From the NCBI GenBank assembly GCA_001599615.1, contig BCHJ01000008.1:834825-898824 (forward strand): a stretch of DNA of 64,000 bases, written 5' to 3'. The number at the start of each line of letters is the position of its first letter. Position 1 is the first letter of the stretch. Under the pieces are notes generated by a model. The model had not been told where the DNA came from. It made no database searches and saw only the letters and a program-made list of their open reading frames with translations. A program made the position numbers and the translations under genes. This document shows, one piece after another, positions 58,501 to 64,000 of this stretch. This DNA is from Thielaviopsis euricoi. Its lineage: Eukaryota; Ascomycota; Sordariomycetes; Microascales; Ceratocystidaceae.

Positions 58501-58874
58501 CTCTATAGCTAAGGATACAAAACTGAAAACTGTCTCCACTACAACCCGCCCGTCCTTTAAACTTATAGACACCCTAGCTTGATTTTGATCTTGGTCTCAA
58601 GTTTTAACGCCGACGCATTCGTTTTTTGGGGGTGCCCCGGAAAAAGAAATAGGAAAGGAAAATAAAAAAAAGTATATATGTGCAGCCGGCCCGTCGTTTT
58701 TTTTTATACACTTATTGTTTTTCTGGTTTCTGTGTATATCCAACATCAACATAATAATCCAGTCTATCTTATTACCAGCATTTGTTTTTTTTTTATCTTC
58801 TTTTTTTTTTTTTCTTCTTCTCGCTCTGTTCTCACATAATATATCATAGCTTTTGTTTATACCCTATTCTCAAA
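55540..58874. other. Gene-poor region upstream of the Cys-rich protein gene
   Basis: Largely purine-rich on the plus strand up to about 58.5 kb, with TTA repeats (about 56776-56800) and A/T runs; switches to T-rich at about 58.6 kb. No coding sequence supported. Confidence 0.45.
58673..58679 (+). promoter_or_regulatory. TATA-like box
   Basis: TATATAT about 200 nt upstream of the ATG at 58875, at the point where strand composition flips; a plausible core promoter element. Confidence 0.35.
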
Positions 58875-59081
58875 ATGTGCCAGTACTACGCCCACTCGTT
58901 CGTCTGCAAGCACACCAGCTTCACCTTTGCCCGCTACTGTGAGCGCGCCGGCCTCATCCAGACGCCCTGCCAGGACCGCAGCATCTGGCAAACTATTGGC
59001 ATGGACGATGCGTGTGAAGAGTGCATCATGTACTTCCCGGACAAGTTTCCTCGCCGCCGGTTTCCTCCTGCGCGTGTTTAG
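58875..59081 (+). CDS. Small Cys/His-rich conserved-looking protein (68 aa)
   Basis: ATG at 58875 in good context (CAAAATG). 68 residues with six Cys and two His: CQYYAHSFVCKHTSFTFARY, then C-x21-type spacing through AGLIQTPCQDRSIWQTIG and CEEC, ending FPDKFPRRRFPPARV. The Cys/His pattern (C-x7-C-x-H ... C ... C ... C-x2-C) suggests a small zinc-binding fold. I recall similar short MC-x-Y/F-x-C-x-H proteins in filamentous ascomycetes, none with a known role. Codon choice is GC-rich, unlike the surrounding T-rich sequence, which supports coding. No signal peptide. It converges on the SCAP homologue. Confidence 0.75.
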   Translation: MCQYYAHSFVCKHTSFTFARYCERAGLIQTPCQDRSIWQTIGMDDACEECIMYFPDKFPRRRFPPARV

Positions 59082-60987
59082 ATTCTTCTCTTCACTTCTT
59101 CTCTTCTTCTCTTTAACTCTCTTCTTCTCTTCAACTCTCTTCTACTCTTCTACTCTCGATTCGACTCTCAATCAACTCCTGCTCACTCGCACTCGCTCTC
59201 GCGTGTCCTCCCCGGCGGCAAATAACTTATCCATTCCATTCCCTCAAACTAATGAATGAATGGACTGGCCTTGGCTTGTTATTTGACCTTGCCATACCAA
59301 AAAAAAAATCCACCAAAAACCAAAAAAAAAACCCACCCAAAAAAAGCACCACCAAAATTACCACTTTAGACTCTTTTTAGACTGTCTGCCTTTTTCTTCC
59401 TTTTTTTTTTCTGCCATTTTCTTTTTGGCCTTATTTTTCCACGCATCTTCTGCTCTCTCTTCGTTTTTTTCTTCTTTTTTTTCTCGAGCTATTTTGTTTC
59501 TTTTCTTAGACTTGTTTTTTTTTTCTTCTGTTGACGTTTCTTTTCTTTTCTTTTCAAGCTAGCGAGCAATCGCGTTTTCTTTTTCCGCCTCTTTTTTCAC
59601 TCTTTATTTTTTCTTTCTTTTTTTCCCTATACCTCGAATGAGTCTGTTGCACTCATTCTCGTTTCTGTCTTTCTGTTTTTTTTTTTTTTTTTTTTTTTTT
59701 CACATGGGTTGTTTTATTCTCCAGGGGTTTTTATCTTATTAGACGGCGTTTCTTTTTTATTTTCTTTTTTGTTGCTTTATTTCTTCCCTTCGGTCGCCCA
59801 CTTCCATCAGAAAAAAACAAGAAAAAAAAAGTCGCGATGTTTGGGAGGATCACAGTTCCATCAAATCTCCACTCGCTCTTTTTTTTCTTCTTTCCCTTTC
59901 TTCTTCTCTCTGAATCTCCACAAGGAGCTTCTTTCTTCGTCGGGCTTTGCTCACGTGATTTCTCCCATCACGATTCGTATATAGACTTTGAATTTTTTTT
60001 TTCATCTTTTTTGGGGGCTTTTCTCCCTCGTCTCTTCACATGCTTTGTCGCCGCTCGTATAAAAATTAACGTGAAAAAAAAAGAAAAATGCAGTGGGATG
60101 TGAATTGTGGCCTGTTATTTTGTCAAGATTACTTCACATATGATATGCCAACTGCCGTATTCAGTCCTGCAATATTGGACTGGATAGACAACTTTAATTC
60201 ACACATATACAAACAAACAACTAATTTTTTTTCTCTCACTCTCACACACCGCACTACACGGGTCTGCTTTCTTCCGCTTCCATCGTTGAACACACAAACA
60301 CACACACACACAAAAAAAAACGGCTTCCTGCATCTCGAGCGGAATCACCTGTCCACACACAATACCACCTTGCTTTACCCAACTGCCAGTATGCACTGGG
60401 TAGCACTACTTACTCTTCTTTCTTTTTCTTTTTTTTCTTTCTCTTCTGTACACACACATACTGCAATAGCCTCACCGCCAGACAGCCAACGTCGGGCGTC
60501 AAAGAAAGGATTTCTTCTTTTCTTTTCCGTTGTTTTCTCTGCTTCCTCTTCTTCCTCTCCCTCCTATCCTCCTTCTCTGTGCACGCCTGCATGATGCACA
60601 TACATATGTATATGCACAAGTACACAAACACACTCATTCACACTCTAGCTTACACTCACTAACACACTCACATATTCCATCCATACAAGCATCGCTTTGC
60701 TGTCTGTCCTAATTCTGCCCTCCATTAAGCTACTCGAATCTTTCTACCTTCTAGAACCAGCACATGTTCTTCTTTTTGCCTTCCTCTTGTCCCTTTCTCA
60801 CCCATTTACAGCCTGTGCTCACTCTTACCCCTCACACTCACTCTCACACTCACACTCACCCTCCCCCTCCCCCTCCTTCTCTTCCTGTTCCTCCTCCTCG
60901 TCTTCTCGCCTTCCGCTCGCCTTCTTCTGACCTTCCACATCCTTCTTTCGCCCTTCTACAGCCTCTACTCTACCTCATCGCATTCCT
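59082..60987. other. Convergent region, Cys-rich protein and SCAP homologue
   Basis: T/C-rich throughout, with a 25-T tract (59676-59700), CACGTG at 59952-59957 and CA/CTCACA-rich stretches. Open frames (for example from 60088) are low-complexity S/F/H/T-rich and not supported as genes. Confidence 0.5.
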
Positions 60988-63900
60988 TTATTGCTCCTTC
61001 ACCGCCGCTCGTGATGTCATCCGCCTATGTCTCCGTGCTGCAACAGTCGAAATGCCCGCCGTGCCCAACATATCCATTGGGCCCTGGAACGTCTCATGGC
61101 CCACTGTAACCAGCTTAACAATATTTCCAAACCCCACTGCTATCGATGAGGCACCGGCCTGCGCTATCGGGCCCAGCTCGTTAATCATCAGACAACTCCC
61201 GTCCGCCTCGTCCACATGCAGCGGCCGTGTCTCGTATACTTCTTGCCGGCCCAGGTGCGAAATCATCCACGCCTCCCACTGCCGGACGGCACTTGGTGTG
61301 CCCGTAAAGGAGCTGCCTGGACCTAGAGAAGACGCCGTTGCCAGGTTGCTAGATAACGCCTGCGCGGACCCCGTACAAGAAGATGCTGTTGCTGCTGCAG
61401 CTGCAGAATGTAATCGAGTGTGGTGGTCCTTGCGCAGCATGCGGAGTCGCATCACGCCCAGGCCCTCGCTACCTGCAGTACAAGATACTGCCCCACCACC
61501 ATTTCCAGAAGCAACCGTAGAAACACCACTACCACCAGCAGCAGTAGAAAAAGAGCCATTGTCGGCTCGTGCGCTACCTGCAGCCGGCTTCTTGCTATTC
61601 TGCTTCCTACGAACCCCGACTATACATCCATTTGGGAGCACTTCCCACGCCCCAGGGTTGCTAATGTGCTTGGTAAGTTGCTGCACTTCTGGCCACGGGC
61701 AGCACATATTGCTTGCTGGAACATTAGAGTTGCGGAAGCATATCGTCTCGCCTGCCACAGGCGGTAGATATGTGTGCACCACACAGTCTCCGGAATCGGC
61801 GTCTGTATACACCAGCGCAAGTGATGCAATACCCGTTGACCCACAGCGCGGGCGACGCTGCGACGAATGGCAGCACTGCAGACTGCGATACTGGATAGAT
61901 CCAGTGACAAACCGGTGCAGAGCGCACAGCTCTATCGAGTCGATCAAGTCAACAGTGCGTGAGCGCACGGCGAGAATCGAGTTGATGACAGGAAGAGCGA
62001 GAACCTGGTGCACAGGTCCGTCTTCTCCGTCCAGAGAAAGAAGGCGAGAATTCCAGGCACCGTCGGACTCTTGAGATGCACAAAACACATCTCCTCTGGT
62101 CGATGCCGCGACTATCAGCACCGAATATTCTGTAGCCTCCGCTTTTTCCTTTTCTTTTATTTTTGGAAATTGGTTAGCGTAAATCTTGAATCATCCCGTG
62201 ACAGGCACATATACACTTACCCTTTCGCACCATCATGTCCACAGAAACAAGTGGCAAACTGCATATAACCCCAGTCACGACATGGCCACTATCAGCCCAT
62301 ATCTGGACCAGAGATCCATCACGCCGCACCACAATTGCAGGCGGCGCCACCTGTCCACAGCTCAGCCCAAAGAAGAACCCCAGCGGCCGTTGCTTCTCCA
62401 GCTCTACGGTCACCATAGGGCCCCAACGCTGATGTGCTAAATCCCACGTTATCAACTTCTTGGGCGTCAGAATCGCCAACCAGCTCGAGTCATGATTAAT
62501 GGCCAGTGCCAAAACAGGAAACAAGTCGCTGCAGTTTCTATCCTTTTCTGCAAGCGAGTAGTCAGGAGCGCCCGTGCGGGCATCCCACACCCGAATTGAG
62601 CGATCAAGGCCAGCAGAGACGACCTTTCCATCAGGAGAGGCCGACATGAGTGCCACATCGAGCTGGTGGCCGCCAGGAAAAGTCCTGACGGAGAGAAGGT
62701 CTTCCTGAGCGGCTTCGCCGTTGTCATATTGGTGGGCCGTTTCGCCCCACAAGAGCACGTCCAGAAGGATTCGGACAAAAGCCATGACGACCAAAACAGC
62801 TATAAAAAAAGCTGCAAGATGTCGATCAACAAAGTCGTACAGGGCATCGGAAAGAAGCCACCATGACTTGGGACGATATCGATTAGAGTCTTTGAGCACG
62901 AAAGATACGGGGTGCATAACCTTGGCAACATATCGAGAAGCTCGGGGATTTATCAGTCGCATAATCTCCGGTGTATTTTCCCATCGTGTAAGTGTAGCCC
63001 AGGACACCGGCGTTGCAATATTGGGGAAATCCAGCATTCCGCTTATTGAGCCTATGCGGAAGCCCGAGAAATGTAGCTGTACAAAACATAGCAAACCGAA
63101 AAGCACCAGGGTGGCTGCCACACGCGTTGAGAGCGCAATTTTACCATGAATAAGAGCATCGGGCCACTGCACAGGGCCGCGCATTTTGACCGAGGAGGGG
63201 CGGCTTGCTCGGTATGCAGACTTTGCTAGAGCATCGCTCAACTCCAAACGGCGGAGGTCAACACTTAGCACAGACAGAAAAAAAGTCGAAAAGTAGACGA
63301 TGTCGAAGAGCATAGCAAATGTGATAAACTTGCATAGCGAAGCCACGGCCGGCGAAAAGACTTGCGATGACACCCAGAGCGCAAGAAGATTGTGGGCGGT
63401 GCTCATCATGGCAATGGGTGCAGACTCGCCAAAGGCATAGCCAACTCTGTGGCTTGGACGCGCCTCAGATGGAGTGAGAAGGACCGTGTTTATGAGTCTA
63501 AATATATTCTCCAAGCTCATGGTCACGACTACTAGTGGATAAACAGCGCGGGGAATATGCGAGAGATCGACCTCAATCGATGCGCACAGCGTAAGGCTCG
63601 ATAGAATTGAGAGGAAGGTTTGTAGAACGACTGTAGCAATAAGTCCAGATCTTGACTTGACGGCTTTGAGCCTAGTCAAGCTCAGCGTAAAGTATGCGAC
63701 AATAAGCGAGTAAGCAATCCAGAGAAGGGACGAGTCTAGCTTTGAAAGCGGCATCTTTTGGAACTCAAAAAGGGCACTGTTTTGGAATTGCCCAGAATGT
63801 GTATACATTTCCCATTTGTCGCTGTTGAGAGAAGCTACGCGGGAAATAGCTTCAGTCCATCCCTGAGAAACAGAAGATTCAGTGCCGTGGATGACAGTAG

Positions 63901-64000
63901 AGACTAGAGCGTCGGCGGATCGCAAGCGTCGACCACGGTAGTGGCGAGAGGAGACGATCGAGTCTAGCCGCGGAGATGAAGCCCCTTGCTTAGCTAAGAT
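60988..64000 (-). CDS. SCP1: SREBP cleavage-activating protein (SCAP) homologue, 5' end outside window
   Basis: Exons (minus) from beyond 64000 to 62221, and 62153-60988; the frame is open to the window edge, so the N-terminus is missing (the TTG at 63925 is not a start). Intron 62154-62220: donor GTAAGT, branch GCTAAC, acceptor AAAAG. At least 981 residues are visible. A sterol-sensing domain is clear (DSSLLWIAYSLIVAYFTLSL, RLKAVKSRSGL, YPLVVVTMSLENIFRLINTV, ITFAMLFDIVYFSTFFLSVL), with two further membrane helices (TLVLFGLLCFVQL, AAFFIAVLVVMAFVRILLDV). The C-terminal half carries WD40-like repeats (MSASPDGKVVSAGLDRSIRV) and a low-complexity Ala/Ser/Gly loop. SCAP escorts the SREBP factor from ER to Golgi when sterol or oxygen falls. 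The WD repeats are weak, as in other fungal SCAPs. Confidence 0.92.

Noticed and set aside
46579..58874. Centromere
   Set aside because: A gene desert alone is not evidence; no characteristic inverted repeats or point-centromere motifs were recognised.
60088..60594. 168-codon frame between the Cys-rich protein and the SCAP homologue
   Set aside because: Product is S/T/H/F-rich from CACACA and CTT repeats, without domains; typical of T/C-rich UTR sequence.
1..64000. CRISPR arrays, bacterial operons, prophage or intact transposons
   Set aside because: No spaced direct repeats, transposase, reverse transcriptase or integrase frames; everything is consistent with a fungal nuclear locus.

Overview
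The window looks like nuclear DNA of an ascomycete fungus. Genes carry short spliceosomal introns (about 55-155 bp, a few much longer) with GTRNGT-type donors and CTAAC/CTGAC/TACTAAC branch sites close to the 3' splice site. The proteins are fungal: Set1, AP-3 delta, an Rgd2-type F-BAR/DEP/RhoGAP, a 161-aa tropomyosin and a fungal SCAP. The mix suggests a filamentous ascomycete or an intron-rich, early-diverging budding yeast; the sequence alone does not settle this. UTRs are strongly pyrimidine-rich on the sense strand, which helps to orient transcription.

Layout. 1-3017 (+): large coiled-coil/ubiquitin-like-domain protein, 5' incomplete. 3934-4797 (-): COQ10. 5654-9222 (+): AP-3 delta, whose start codon is split by an intron. 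9554-12446 (-): F-BAR/DEP/RhoGAP. 16136-17647 (+): membrane dipeptidase. 17938-18482 (-): mitochondrial ribosomal protein S13 with a 3-nt first exon. 19215-20651 (+): secretory cyclophilin with two possible C-termini. 21181-21673 (+): TRM112. 23191-24661 (-): tropomyosin. 26417-27619 (+): basic protein with D-box-like motifs. 29552-33461 (+): SET1. 35895-35966 (-): tRNA-Thr(AGT). 42631/44042-44701 (+): conserved fungal protein of unknown function with a very long leader. 45502-46578 (-): divergent 14-3-3-like protein. 58875-59081 (+): 68-aa Cys-rich protein. 60988-64000 (-): SCAP homologue, running off the window end.

Gene density is normal up to about 33 kb and then drops. Two unusually long gene-poor intervals follow (33.5-44 kb and 46.6-58.9 kb) and hold little beyond one tRNA, simple repeats, very long A/T homopolymers and a 100-N gap inside a poly-T tract. 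Their strand composition flips abruptly near 39.65 kb and 58.6 kb, as expected of divergent transcription units, so non-coding transcripts or very long leaders are likely there.

The genes are unlinked housekeeping functions (chromatin, vesicle traffic, actin, sterol sensing, translation, ubiquinone, ER folding) and do not form a cluster. The most interesting points are gene-structure features: a cyclophilin whose last intron begins by encoding an HVEL ER-retention tail while the next exon encodes a membrane anchor; introns inside or just after start codons in three genes; a 16-nt terminal exon adding a basic tail; and an alternative 12-residue first exon 1.4 kb upstream of the unknown-function gene.
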